Source: Smithella sp. (GTDB lineage Bacteria; Desulfobacterota; Syntrophia; Syntrophales; Smithellaceae). From it: 59,827 bases of DNA. Below are positions 27,442 to 35,472 of this stretch, in pieces; positions within the stretch are counted from its first letter, which is position 1; every line of letters starts with the position of its first letter. The translations under genes were made by a program, and so were the position numbers. The DNA lies in the NCBI GenBank assembly GCA_007244375.1, contig SCVW01000049.1:1-59827 (forward strand), in the 5' to 3' direction. The notes beneath the pieces are model-generated. The model saw only the letters and a list, made by a program, of their open reading frames with translations. It searched no databases and was not told where the DNA came from.

Positions 27442-28221
27442 TTATCGGCCATCATTTGCACGAATATTTTCTTCAAAGATTTTTCTGGCATCATCGGCTA
27501 AAACGGAAATGGAAAAAGTTTTGCTCTTGTAATCAGGATTTAACGAACCGATTAATTCCAGTTGAATTTGGTTAAATTCACACGTGTTGAATAAGAAACG
27601 GCCTGGTTGAAATAGTTTATTGGTGCCTGTGATGAATACCAATTTCAACGGAGCATTACAGTAACGGGCAATCGTAAAAACGCCCTTATTGAAAAGAGCA
27701 AGATTACCATCACGGCTTCTGGTTCCTTCCGGAAAAACAAATAAAACTCCTCCTGTTTCCAGATGCTCTTTTATGTTTTCCAGATTATTGATCAGTGCCG
27801 GTCCGCTCATATTATCGGAACCTGAGGAAATATAACCGTAGTTTTTCAAAAACCAGCCGAAAATAGGAACATTAAAAAAAGTATGTTTTACAATAGTTTT
27901 TTGTCGTCTAAAGATTGATACGAGTATGATGGGATCGAGATAGGACAAATGATTACAGACGATAATGGATGAATTAATTTTTTTCACATCTTCCGGAATT
28001 TTAAATTTTGTACGGGGAACAAGCAGCCGTGTCAAGGCAAAGAATATTTTCAGATGAACATGGTTTAAGTTCTGCAATGCTGCTGCGCGGCTTTTCGCGA
28101 AAACATAAACCGGCAGGTATAAAAACAATAAAATAAACAGATATCCGAACATGAAATAAAACCACAGAATCAATGTCACGGATAAATTGATTATAAAATG
28201 AAAAAAACGGACAAAGAACAT
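27442..28221 (-). CDS. PlsC-type lysophospholipid acyltransferase
   Basis: A membrane-associated 1-acylglycerol-3-phosphate-type acyltransferase. The catalytic H(x4)D is in NHLSYLD (His91, Asp96), and the phosphate-binding motif is FPEGTRSRDG (163-172). Two N-terminal hydrophobic stretches (about 8-38) anchor it in the inner membrane. It starts 7 bases after the ketosynthase stop and is the last gene of the leftward lipid operon. Acyltransferases also occur in aryl polyene clusters, where the polyene is attached to a lipid or glycolipid. Whether it acylates a lysolipid or the cluster product is not known. Confidence 0.85.
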   Translation of the reverse strand: MFFVRFFHFIINLSVTLILWFYFMFGYLFILLFLYLPVYVFAKSRAAALQNLNHVHLKIFFALTRLLVPRTKFKIPEDVKKINSSIIVCNHLSYLDPIILVSIFRRQKTIVKHTFFNVPIFGWFLKNYGYISSGSDNMSGPALINNLENIKEHLETGGVLFVFPEGTRSRDGNLALFNKGVFTIARYCNAPLKLVFITGTNKLFQPGRFLFNTCEFNQIQLELIGSLNPDYKSKTFSISVLADDARKIFEENIRANDGR

Positions 28222-28228
28222 TTTAAAC

Positions 28229-29467
28229 TCAAGAAAATTTTTTTATCATTAAGATGGTATTGACTCCGCCGAAAGCAAAATTTTGTATGGCAGCTGTATT
28301 TACCGGTTGTTGTAACACTTTTTGCACGTGCTTGAGCATCGTGCAGCGTTCGTCAATTTCTTCAAGATTCAATGTCGGAGCGATAAATCCATCCTGCATC
28401 ATATAAAGGATCATAATTGTTTCAATGACTCCGCAGGCGGCCATGGTATGACCGGTATAACTTTTTAATCCTATGACATAAGGGGTATCACCAAAAACGT
28501 CACTGATAGCTTGCGCTTCAATAATATCACCCATCTTTGTAGCGGTAGCGTGTGCGCTGATGAGATCAACTTCCCGAGGATTAATCTTGGTGGTTTCTAC
28601 TCCCAACTTGAGCGTGTTGGTTATACCAATCAGGTTAGGCAGAATCATATCGCCACCGTTATTGTTGCAGGCAAAACCGATAACTTCTCCCAGAATATTC
28701 GCACCGCGTTTTTTGGCAAATTCATATTCCTCAAGCATGACCGCTCCTGCACCTTCCCCCACCACCAGACCGTCACGGTCTTTGTCAAAAGGACGGGGCG
28801 TTTTATTTGGTGTGTCATTAAATGCCGTGGAGCATGCCAGAAGATTATCGAAAACGGCAACGGTTGTTGTATCGTATTCATCAGCTCCGCCACAAAGCAT
28901 TGCATCCTGCATGCCGAATTTGACGGATTCATAACCGTAACCTATAGATTGAGAACTGGTTGTACAGGCAGTTCCCGAAGATATCACCCTGCCTGTAATG
29001 CCGAACATCTTGGTGATATTGACGGCGGTTGTATGCACCATGGATTTCAGGTAATCAACCGCACCGATTTCCTTTACGGCTATTTTATCTTCGGCTCCGA
29101 AAAAAATACGGTAAATATTGCGCTGAGTGGTCGGCGAGCCGTGAATAGAACCGAAGGCCACACCCAGCCTTCCAGATGTGATGAAGTCTTCGGTCAGTCC
29201 GGACTGTTCCAGAACTTCCTTGGCTACCTGGCAGGCGTAATAGGCAACCGGTCCCATGGTCTTGCGGTGATTCCTTTTAAAATCATATTCAACGGGATAA
29301 TCCACAGTACCGTAAACTTTGGAATGAATATAGCGGCTGAGAAATTCCTCTTCGCGCAGCGGCTTTATTCCGGAAATCCCGGTTTGCAAGCTTTCTACTA
29401 TCCGGTCTTTTCCGTGACCGATGGGCGTAATGGCTGACATGCCTGTGATAACAACTCTGCGTTCCAT
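28229..29467 (-). CDS. Beta-ketoacyl-ACP synthase (FabF/aryl-polyene type)
   Basis: A full-length 412-residue elongating ketosynthase with the Cys-His-His triad Cys168 (SSGTACTTSSQ), His306 (AHATATKMGD) and His340 (SYTGHTMAACG). I start it at ATG 29467, giving the usual N terminus RRVVITGMSAITPIGHG. The longer frame runs into the ACP gene. It follows the ACP by 7 bases, so it is the natural partner. The active-site surroundings suit type II fatty-acid or polyene elongation rather than initiation. Only one ketosynthase is in the cluster, whereas characterised aryl polyene clusters have several. Confidence 0.9.
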   Translation of the reverse strand: MERRVVITGMSAITPIGHGKDRIVESLQTGISGIKPLREEEFLSRYIHSKVYGTVDYPVEYDFKRNHRKTMGPVAYYACQVAKEVLEQSGLTEDFITSGRLGVAFGSIHGSPTTQRNIYRIFFGAEDKIAVKEIGAVDYLKSMVHTTAVNITKMFGITGRVISSGTACTTSSQSIGYGYESVKFGMQDAMLCGGADEYDTTTVAVFDNLLACSTAFNDTPNKTPRPFDKDRDGLVVGEGAGAVMLEEYEFAKKRGANILGEVIGFACNNNGGDMILPNLIGITNTLKLGVETTKINPREVDLISAHATATKMGDIIEAQAISDVFGDTPYVIGLKSYTGHTMAACGVIETIMILYMMQDGFIAPTLNLEEIDERCTMLKHVQKVLQQPVNTAAIQNFAFGGVNTILMIKKFS

Positions 29468-29474
29468 AATTATT

Positions 29475-29744
29475 TTATGCCGGTGATAAAAGATTCCGTT
29501 TCTTTGCGATCTTTTCAATGTAGTCGCAAATCTGAGTTATTGTGCGGATATTGATGGCTTGTTTTTTTTCTTCCTGTGTAATTTCTGTTTCCAGAAAAGT
29601 TTCAATGGCTAGAAGAAGTTCGATGGCGTCAATACTGTCGAATTCATAAGTTTCGCGCAAATCGGCATCCATGTCCGGATTTTCTATTTCAAATTCCCGC
29701 TGAAAAACATCTTTTACTTCGCGCTCAATTTCCTGACGTGTCAT
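29475..29744 (-). CDS. Acyl carrier protein
   Basis: An 89-residue acyl carrier protein. The phosphopantetheine attachment serine is Ser37 in EFDSIDAIELL. The helix II sequence IELLLAIETFLETEI and acidic composition are typical. I start it at ATG 29744 because the longer frame extends into a repeat-bearing spacer. The ribosome site is poor (GGGAAG about 17 bases upstream). It differs from housekeeping AcpP (DSL replaced by DSI), suggesting a specialised carrier for the ketosynthase next to it. The gap to the preceding gene is 215 bases and carries palindromic repeat sequence. Confidence 0.88.
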   Translation of the reverse strand: MTRQEIEREVKDVFQREFEIENPDMDADLRETYEFDSIDAIELLLAIETFLETEITQEEKKQAINIRTITQICDYIEKIAKKRNLLSPA

Positions 29745-29837
29745 AGATTTGAATTTAACTTCCCGAGTTTGATTTTTGTCGCTTTTAACAAATATCGCAT
29801 TGCTTTTCAATGAATTAATAAGACTTGCTAGGAACAA

Positions 29838-29955
29838 GTCCCGATTTATCGGGACGACGTTCGAAACATTAGTCGAAATATCCCTTGTGCTTTGCCCAGA
29901 GCGATATTTCCGAAACGAATAACCTAAATACCTTAAATTGCACTATAGGCGAAGT
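29838..29955. repeat. Intergenic repeat sequence inside the lipid operon
   Basis: The perfect hairpin GTCCCGAT-TT-ATCGGGAC (29838-29855) is followed by a segment with ACGAATAACCTAAA and CACTATAGG, which also occur in the repeat at 13173-13348. It occupies the 215-base spacer between the oxidoreductase stop and the ACP start, and may lower or end transcription between the two halves of the operon. Confidence 0.55.
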
Positions 29956-29959
29956 GGGA

Positions 29960-31435
29960 TTATGTATCACATTTAATTTCCCGGGCAAATCGGTCTGCAC
30001 CGATAATTTGTCTGACCGCGTTGAAAGCGCCAAACAGGCAGCCCATAACTCCCGGGGCAATAGCGTTTTGGCCGGCCAGGCAAAGACCGGGAATAGGAAG
30101 ATTATTTAGCGAAATTGCCTTCAACAGTTGACGTGACGAACGCATTATTCCATAGCATGCTCCTTCGGGAGCATTGACATAATCCCTGATGGTGAGAGGA
30201 GTATAAACATCTAATATTTGGGCGTTGCTGAGATTACCAAAAATTTCTTCTGCTTTTATAAGTAGATTCTTGGCGATGTTCATTTTTTTTTCTTCATAGT
30301 CTTTACCGCGCCGGCCGGTAAATGTGTTTTTCCATTGGTTCCAATCGCTGTATAGAGATTTTGTAATTATAGAAAGCAAATTGACACCGGCGGAATTTGT
30401 GCCTTGCACTTGATAAAACATTCCGTCCCGGATAACACCGTTTTCGTTCCGATTAAGCCGGTAAATATTATGATTCATTACAGGATGTGCCGCTGCATCA
30501 ACTTGAACCTGAACGGCTATAACACCTTCCGTTTCTTGAAGCCCTTGTATGCGTCTGCGGTGAGATTCGCGCACTACATCCTTATCCAATAATTTAAGGA
30601 GAACTTTTGGATGTATGGCTGCAACAACACCATTGGACAAAAGAATTGTATCCGATTCCAAAATCACTCCATTCACTTTGCCGTTTGCGATCGATATTTT
30701 CTTAACACCGTCATTCAGGATAAGTTTCCCTTCCAGTTCTTCAAAACGACGGACAAAAATATCCGTCATCTTTCTGCCGCTTTCCTTTAATCGCCAGGAA
30801 GAGAAAAGATAACTTGCTAAAACCATGTGATGGAAGATTACCGGACAATCGTTAAGCGGTACGCCGATCAGATTGCAGGGAACTGCTAATACCGCCCGTA
30901 GACTGGCTGTAGTACCCAAAGAATCGAGTAATTCTCCCATGGGAAGATAGTAGTCCATGTTCTGAAATGGATTGCCCTGACTTAATAAAAAAGAAGGATC
31001 AACCATTTTCCCGGAAATTTCGCGAAGATTTGTCATGATGACATTCAGTGCCGATTTATCTTGAGGGAAAGTGTTTCTCAAGCTATCTTCCAAGGCATCA
31101 ATACTGGTCGGTAAATCAAATGTTAAATCGTCAAAAATATAGCGATCAATTATTCCTTTCTCTCCCATGGGAACAAACAATTCTTCAACCGGTATGCCCA
31201 AAGCGTGAAACATTATCCCCAAAGGTTCATTCTTACCGAGAGCGCCAACATAGTGGACACCAACAGGACAATCGATGCCGTTGCGTCGATAAGAACGCAT
31301 CACCCCCCCGGGCAGGGGATTTTTTTCCACAATCGTTACTTGAAAATTTAAAATCGAAAGAAGAATCCCGACACTCAGTCCACCGATACCGGAACCGATA
31401 ACAATGATATTTTTACCTTCGACGGGATTTCTCAT
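29960..31435 (-). CDS. CrtI/retinol-saturase-like FAD oxidoreductase
   Basis: A 491-residue flavin amine-oxidase-fold enzyme related to phytoene desaturases, carotene isomerases and retinol saturases. The dinucleotide-binding motif is VIGSGIGGLSVGILL (Gly14, Gly16, Gly19) followed by VEKNPLPGGVMRSY. A C-terminal FAD segment reads GLCLAGQNAIAPGVMGC. It would desaturate, saturate or isomerise polyene or long-chain substrates. Its ATG overlaps the stop of the DUF3261-like lipoprotein gene (ATGA), so it is translated in coupling with it. Presence of such an enzyme inside an ACP/ketosynthase cluster suggests that it acts on the assembled chain. Confidence 0.8.
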   Translation of the reverse strand: MRNPVEGKNIIVIGSGIGGLSVGILLSILNFQVTIVEKNPLPGGVMRSYRRNGIDCPVGVHYVGALGKNEPLGIMFHALGIPVEELFVPMGEKGIIDRYIFDDLTFDLPTSIDALEDSLRNTFPQDKSALNVIMTNLREISGKMVDPSFLLSQGNPFQNMDYYLPMGELLDSLGTTASLRAVLAVPCNLIGVPLNDCPVIFHHMVLASYLFSSWRLKESGRKMTDIFVRRFEELEGKLILNDGVKKISIANGKVNGVILESDTILLSNGVVAAIHPKVLLKLLDKDVVRESHRRRIQGLQETEGVIAVQVQVDAAAHPVMNHNIYRLNRNENGVIRDGMFYQVQGTNSAGVNLLSIITKSLYSDWNQWKNTFTGRRGKDYEEKKMNIAKNLLIKAEEIFGNLSNAQILDVYTPLTIRDYVNAPEGACYGIMRSSRQLLKAISLNNLPIPGLCLAGQNAIAPGVMGCLFGAFNAVRQIIGADRFAREIKCDT

Positions 31436-32121
31436 TTTTTAGTTTCTCTGGAATGTTTTGCCCTCGGAAAATTTTTTTCTACCTTCTGGGCTTCAATTAG
31501 ATTCATCAATAATGAATAATTGAATGTTTCGTATGCCTGTAATTCAATGTTCTGATAAGTGTCCCCTGCTATTTTCTTGAACTTGATCTGACGTTTAAGA
31601 ATGCCGTTGGGTGAGTAGCGCTTAACCGCGATGCCTTTCAATTTATCATCAATTACATCAATCCAGTCACCGTTTTCTTCTTGGTAGCGGCATATCATTG
31701 TGCTGTCGGCAAGAGTGCCTTTCTCGTGAAGCCTACCTTCCGGTGCGAAAAATATCAGTTTAATATCTTCAATAACATTTTTTGCGAAATCTTCGGAGTC
31801 AAATGGAGGTAATGCCCGATTGACTTTTAGTGTATCCGGACCGGATTCGGCTTCAAACAATACCATACCTTCCGCGGTAATAATGGCACAGGAAACGCGA
31901 CGGGTTGAAGAATCGATTAAAGTTACGCCGATAATTACGCTCTGCGTTTCACCAAACATACGGTTTTCTATAGAGTGTATCAGCCGGTATTTCCCTTCTA
32001 AGAAAGGAAAAGGACAAGTTGAAGCATTTTCATTTATCACGAAAACCGATGGATTGATCAACGGCAATGTCTGGCAGGACAAAATAAAAATTATTAATAT
32101 TAAAATAGATACACACTTCAT
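31432..32121 (-). CDS. DUF3261-like outer-membrane lipoprotein
   Basis: A 229-residue lipoprotein: signal MKCVSILILIIFILSC with the lipobox Ile-Leu-Ser-Cys and lipidated Cys16. The rest is predominantly beta-like with no catalytic motif. Its place between a LolA-like carrier and a polyene-type oxidoreductase, with four-base overlaps on both sides, matches the DUF3261 lipoprotein of aryl polyene clusters. I assign the family by context and general shape, not by a decisive motif. It may receive or anchor the product at the outer membrane. Confidence 0.6.
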   Translation of the reverse strand: MKCVSILILIIFILSCQTLPLINPSVFVINENASTCPFPFLEGKYRLIHSIENRMFGETQSVIIGVTLIDSSTRRVSCAIITAEGMVLFEAESGPDTLKVNRALPPFDSEDFAKNVIEDIKLIFFAPEGRLHEKGTLADSTMICRYQEENGDWIDVIDDKLKGIAVKRYSPNGILKRQIKFKKIAGDTYQNIELQAYETFNYSLLMNLIEAQKVEKNFPRAKHSRETKK

Positions 32122-32756
32122 TCCACATCCTGGAATACCGAAGGATTAATTGCTTTGTTGATTTCCACATTGTTGAAATCTATCTGAGTGAAGTTATTTG
32201 CGCTCTCCGTAATTTTTACAGACTTGACTATAGATGTTTTCGGGGAAAGGATTATTTCTATTTTTTCAATCATGCCGGCCATGCTTTTTTCCGTAGGTGT
32301 TAAAATAATTCTGATATTGGTTCCTTCATGAAAAGTTGCCTTAAATGACGGATTTTGATCGAACTTGCCTTTCATCCAACTGGTAACTTCATCTAGTACG
32401 ATTTTCATTGCCTGCGTCCCGCCGGTCTTGTCCTCCACCATTTTTCCACCTGAAGCCATATAGCGTTTTGTATTATTTTTATGGGTAATGACAATGCTTC
32501 TTAAAGGTTTTAAATATTCCCAGCGCAGTGAATCGGGAGCTGCATAATAAAAACGGCCTTCCGAGACAAGGGGTTTGGATAAGATTTTCATGGTTTTTTT
32601 TTGCGTAAAGCTGGACTGAATGGTTTTGATATTAGCCGATTCTTTACGCAATTTTTCAAAATCACCCGTTCCGGCATGACTTAACGAGACCATAACCAGA
32701 AAGATACCGGCGATAATTACCGGACTATATAATGTGCGGTGAATTTTCATCAACAT
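32118..32756 (-). CDS. LolA-like outer-membrane lipoprotein carrier protein
   Basis: A periplasmic LolA-fold protein of 212 residues. A signal peptide runs to about residue 28 (VSLSHA cleavage region). The mature part has the family features IQSSFTQKKTMKIL, GRFYYAAPDSLRWEY and ILTPTEKS in order. Housekeeping LolA carries lipoproteins, while copies inside polyene clusters probably carry the lipid product. Stop and start overlap by four bases with the next gene. Two starts are possible (32756 or 32750); both overlap the end of the ketoreductase gene. Confidence 0.82.
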   Translation of the reverse strand: MLMKIHRTLYSPVIIAGIFLVMVSLSHAGTGDFEKLRKESANIKTIQSSFTQKKTMKILSKPLVSEGRFYYAAPDSLRWEYLKPLRSIVITHKNNTKRYMASGGKMVEDKTGGTQAMKIVLDEVTSWMKGKFDQNPSFKATFHEGTNIRIILTPTEKSMAGMIEKIEIILSPKTSIVKSVKITESANNFTQIDFNNVEINKAINPSVFQDVE

Positions 32757-33478
32757 ATTCCGCCATTAATGCCGATAATCTGACCCGTAATATAAGAGGC
32801 ATCGTCCGAACACAAAAACCGAATCACGTTGGCCACTTCCTGAGGTTTTCCCAGGCGTGCCATGGGAATCATTTGTTTGATTTGTTCAACGGGAGCTTCT
32901 TTAACCATATCTGTTTCAATCAGTCCCGGTGCTACCACATTAACTCGAATGCTGAAGCGCGCCACTTCTGTGGCTAGCGATCTGGAAGCAGCAATTATGC
33001 CCGCTTTGGCTGCTGAATAGTTCGACTGCCCGCGATTAGGCATCAGCGCAGAAAGCGAAGAAACAGAAATGATTGAACCGCGCTTTTTTCTGACCATTTC
33101 ACGCAAAACAGGTTTCGTCATATTATAGAAACCTTTTAAACTTGTATTAATAACGCTATCCCATTCATCTTCGCCCAGCAGCATAAAAAGACCATCGGCA
33201 GTTATCCCGGCATTGTTAATAAGCACGTGAATATTTTTATAATGTTCTACAATTGTTTTTACCGCGTCTTTGGTTTGTACACTATCGGCAACATCAAACC
33301 GGAAAATTTCTCCTTCTCCTCCAATGGCTTGCACAAGGCTTAATGTTTCTTGTGCCGCTGATTCATTGGACTTGAAGTTAATAATTACGAAATAACCGAC
33401 TTTTGCCAGTTCTACAGCCGTTGCCCGGCCGATGCCGCGGCTGGCGCCTGTGACTATCGCTATTTTTTTTTCGTCCAT
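32750..33478 (-). CDS. fabG: 3-oxoacyl-ACP reductase (FabG-like)
   Basis: A classical short-chain dehydrogenase of 242 residues. The NADPH loop is TGASRGIGRA. The catalytic set is Ser141, Tyr154 and Lys158 in SSLSALMPNRG and SNYSAAKAG. NNAGIT is the structural motif. I start it at ATG 33478, with AAGGAG 11 bases upstream; a GTG at 33490 lies on top of that site. It reduces the 3-oxo group after each ketosynthase cycle. It lies 15 bases after the dehydratase gene, so it shares the leftward transcript. Confidence 0.92.
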   Translation of the reverse strand: MDEKKIAIVTGASRGIGRATAVELAKVGYFVIINFKSNESAAQETLSLVQAIGGEGEIFRFDVADSVQTKDAVKTIVEHYKNIHVLINNAGITADGLFMLLGEDEWDSVINTSLKGFYNMTKPVLREMVRKKRGSIISVSSLSALMPNRGQSNYSAAKAGIIAASRSLATEVARFSIRVNVVAPGLIETDMVKEAPVEQIKQMIPMARLGKPQEVANVIRFLCSDDASYITGQIIGINGGIC

Positions 33479-33493
33479 TTCTAATCGCACTCC

Positions 33494-33934
33494 TTAAAAA
33501 ATAGTAACTTTATTATCTTCATTCAGACGCATGGCTTGAAGAGTAGCGGTAGCTAATGTTTTTTCACCGGCTTTAACTACTCCTTCTATTACACCATAGT
33601 TATCGAACGAATATTTGCTTTCTATCATGATAGTTAAGTTTGTATTCACGGGTATTTTTTCTGTTTCGAATTCGGCATTTTTGATGCCCACGAGCCAGCC
33701 TTTAACACCATCTTTCCCCTGTTGCTTTCTCTTGTAGCCTTCGACGATAGCTGCGGTTTGCGCAATGGCCTCAATCAAGACCAACGAATCTACTTCTTTC
33801 CCGTCATAAGATGGCCAGCTGGAATTTACCATGGCTGTGCTAATGGCCGTGGTATCCTTAATTTCTAAAATTCCACTGATAATTTTTATCTTTTCCCGAT
33901 GGGGAATCAAACTTTCAATATCAATGTTAAGCAT
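33494..33934 (-). CDS. Hotdog-fold 3-hydroxyacyl-ACP dehydratase-like protein
   Basis: A 146-residue hotdog protein of the FabA/FabZ kind, resembling the dehydratase ApeI/ApeP type of aryl polyene clusters. The N terminus IESLIPHREKIKIISG carries the proline-histidine pair expected for the active site, and LVLIEAIAQTAAIVEGY is the central helix with the acid residue. It is the first gene of the leftward operon, starting 287 bases from the divergent epimerase gene. It would remove water from the 3-hydroxyacyl chain to give the enoyl (polyene) product. A housekeeping FabZ function is less likely because of the context. Confidence 0.78.
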   Translation of the reverse strand: MLNIDIESLIPHREKIKIISGILEIKDTTAISTAMVNSSWPSYDGKEVDSLVLIEAIAQTAAIVEGYKRKQQGKDGVKGWLVGIKNAEFETEKIPVNTNLTIMIESKYSFDNYGVIEGVVKAGEKTLATATLQAMRLNEDNKVTIF

Positions 33935-33963
33935 AAGCGACTTGGGGGAATTTTTTACATAAC

Positions 33964-33992
33964 AATAAATGAAAAAAACGCATGGATGTCAA
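33964..33992 (-). promoter_or_regulatory. Possible promoter for the leftward lipid operon
   Basis: On the minus strand: TTGACA, then TTTATT after 17 bases. The second box is weak, with TATTGT two bases further as an alternative. The start would fall about 25 bases before the dehydratase ATG. Confidence 0.35.
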
Positions 33993-34101
33993 CAAGAATT
34001 GTTTTCGTCTCTTTTTAATATAATAAAAAAAGAAATTTATTTTTCCGGATAGTAATGCTTAAATCATTAATCAAACTATGTATTTCAATGTATAATATCC
34101 C

Positions 34102-34130
34102 TTGACAAGCCAATATAGCCCTTCTATACT
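34102..34130 (+). promoter_or_regulatory. Sigma70-type promoter for the rightward epimerase operon
   Basis: TTGACA (34102-34107), a 17-base spacer, TATACT (34125-34130). The predicted start is near 34137, giving a leader of about 85 bases. It is back to back with the leftward operon promoter in the 286-base divergent gap. Confidence 0.7.
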
Positions 34131-34220
34131 TTAAATTGTATTAAAATCAAAATTAGCAAAAAAAACCAATTTAATTTTGGTAATCGGAATGTTGTTACTA
34201 AATATAGATAGGAGATAAAA

Positions 34221-35435
34221 ATGAATCAACCCCTGCGTATAGAAGCAGCGCCATTGCGGTTGAAATTAAAAACTACTGTTCGTCATGCCTCGGCAATTAG
34301 AAACAAAGGAGAAAGTATTTTTGTTCAAGCGAAAAGAAACAAAAAAACCGGATATGGCGAGGGGTGTCCACGGGTTTACGTGGCTGGAGATGATATTGAC
34401 GCGAGTCTCGCTTGGATAAAGAAAAATTTTTCTTCCGGCAAAATAAATTTTGGAATTCTGGCAGAGTTGGAACAATGGGTAGAAGAGAATGAAAAAGAAA
34501 TAGATAATTACCCATCGGCATGGTGTGCCATGGAAATGGCCATGCTTGATCTGCTTTCCAGGGAAGAAGGTTGTACAGTTGAAAAAATACTGGGACTGGA
34601 CGATGGCAAACTTTATGGCCGTTACACGGCTGTATTGGGAGATAACAAGAAAGATGCGTATACCATGCTGTCAGGAAAATATCTAAGTCGTGGGATTTCT
34701 GATTATAAGATCAAATTAAACGGTAATTTGGAAAGTGATACTGAGAAGATTAATATTCTTGAAAAATTATCTATACAGCATTTAGCTGAACCAATTCGCA
34801 TTCGTCTTGATGCCAATAACTTATGGAAGGATAATTGTGGCGAAGCTATAAAATATATTAAGAAACTGGGGATTGAACGTATATTTGCAGTAGAAGAACC
34901 GGTGAGGGCAAAAAATGCCGAAGATATAAGCAGGTTCAGCACAGCTACCGGACTTTCTGTTATTTTAGATGAGAGTCTTTGTACTATCAGTGATTTGTCA
35001 CTTTATAAAAATATTGCAGGAAAATTCATAGCTAATATTAAAGTATCTAAAGTCGGTGGTCTTTTAAGAGCTTTAAAAATGATTAAAAAGCTGAAAAAGA
35101 TGCGCTGGCCCATTATTATCGGATGCCATGTAGGAGAAACTTCTCTATTGACGAGAGCTGCTCTTGTGGTTTCTGGTGTTGCCGGAAACAGTCTTATTGC
35201 TCATGAGGGTGCATTTGGAGATTACCTGGTCGAACAGGAACCGGTAAGTCCAGTGTTGAAATTCGGATATCAGGGTTTACTGGATTTGAATTTTCCTTAT
35301 CATATCGAAACGGATAAAGGGCTTACAGTCATACCCCCCGAAAATTGGAAAGTAGGATTTGGAATGCAATGTAATATGCCACTTATTACCGACGATGGAG
35401 AAGAAAGCTCAACTTTTATTCGGAAAAGTCAATGA
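34221..35435 (+). CDS. Enolase-superfamily racemase/epimerase (dipeptide epimerase-like)
   Basis: A 404-residue mandelate racemase/muconate lactonising enzyme subgroup protein. The first base is in YKIKLNG (Lys163/Lys165), the metal ligands are Asp197 (IRLDANN), Glu225 (FAVEEPV) and Asp250 (VILDESL), and the second base is Lys274 or Lys277 in ANIKVSKVGG. Two lysines on opposite faces suit a 1,1-proton-transfer epimerase such as L-Ala-D/L-Glu epimerase. The start has AGGAG about 8 bases upstream. It heads the rightward operon next to c-di-GMP genes and an AMP-ligase. A dipeptide or N-acyl amino acid substrate is possible. Confidence 0.82.
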   Translation: MNQPLRIEAAPLRLKLKTTVRHASAIRNKGESIFVQAKRNKKTGYGEGCPRVYVAGDDIDASLAWIKKNFSSGKINFGILAELEQWVEENEKEIDNYPSAWCAMEMAMLDLLSREEGCTVEKILGLDDGKLYGRYTAVLGDNKKDAYTMLSGKYLSRGISDYKIKLNGNLESDTEKINILEKLSIQHLAEPIRIRLDANNLWKDNCGEAIKYIKKLGIERIFAVEEPVRAKNAEDISRFSTATGLSVILDESLCTISDLSLYKNIAGKFIANIKVSKVGGLLRALKMIKKLKKMRWPIIIGCHVGETSLLTRAALVVSGVAGNSLIAHEGAFGDYLVEQEPVSPVLKFGYQGLLDLNFPYHIETDKGLTVIPPENWKVGFGMQCNMPLITDDGEESSTFIRKSQ

Positions 35436-35472
35436 GATAACAATATTTATTGTAGGCAATGGAGGTTTTAAA

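Noticed and set aside
28511-29437. 308-residue frame antisense to the ketosynthase gene
   Set aside because: It mirrors the full-length ketosynthase with intact catalytic triad; the antisense translation has no family features.
27442-33934. Ladderane or carotenoid biosynthesis cluster
   Set aside because: There is a CrtI-like enzyme but no radical SAM proteins, phytoene synthase or cyclase; ACP, ketosynthase, LolA-like and lipoprotein genes fit an aryl-polyene-like set better.
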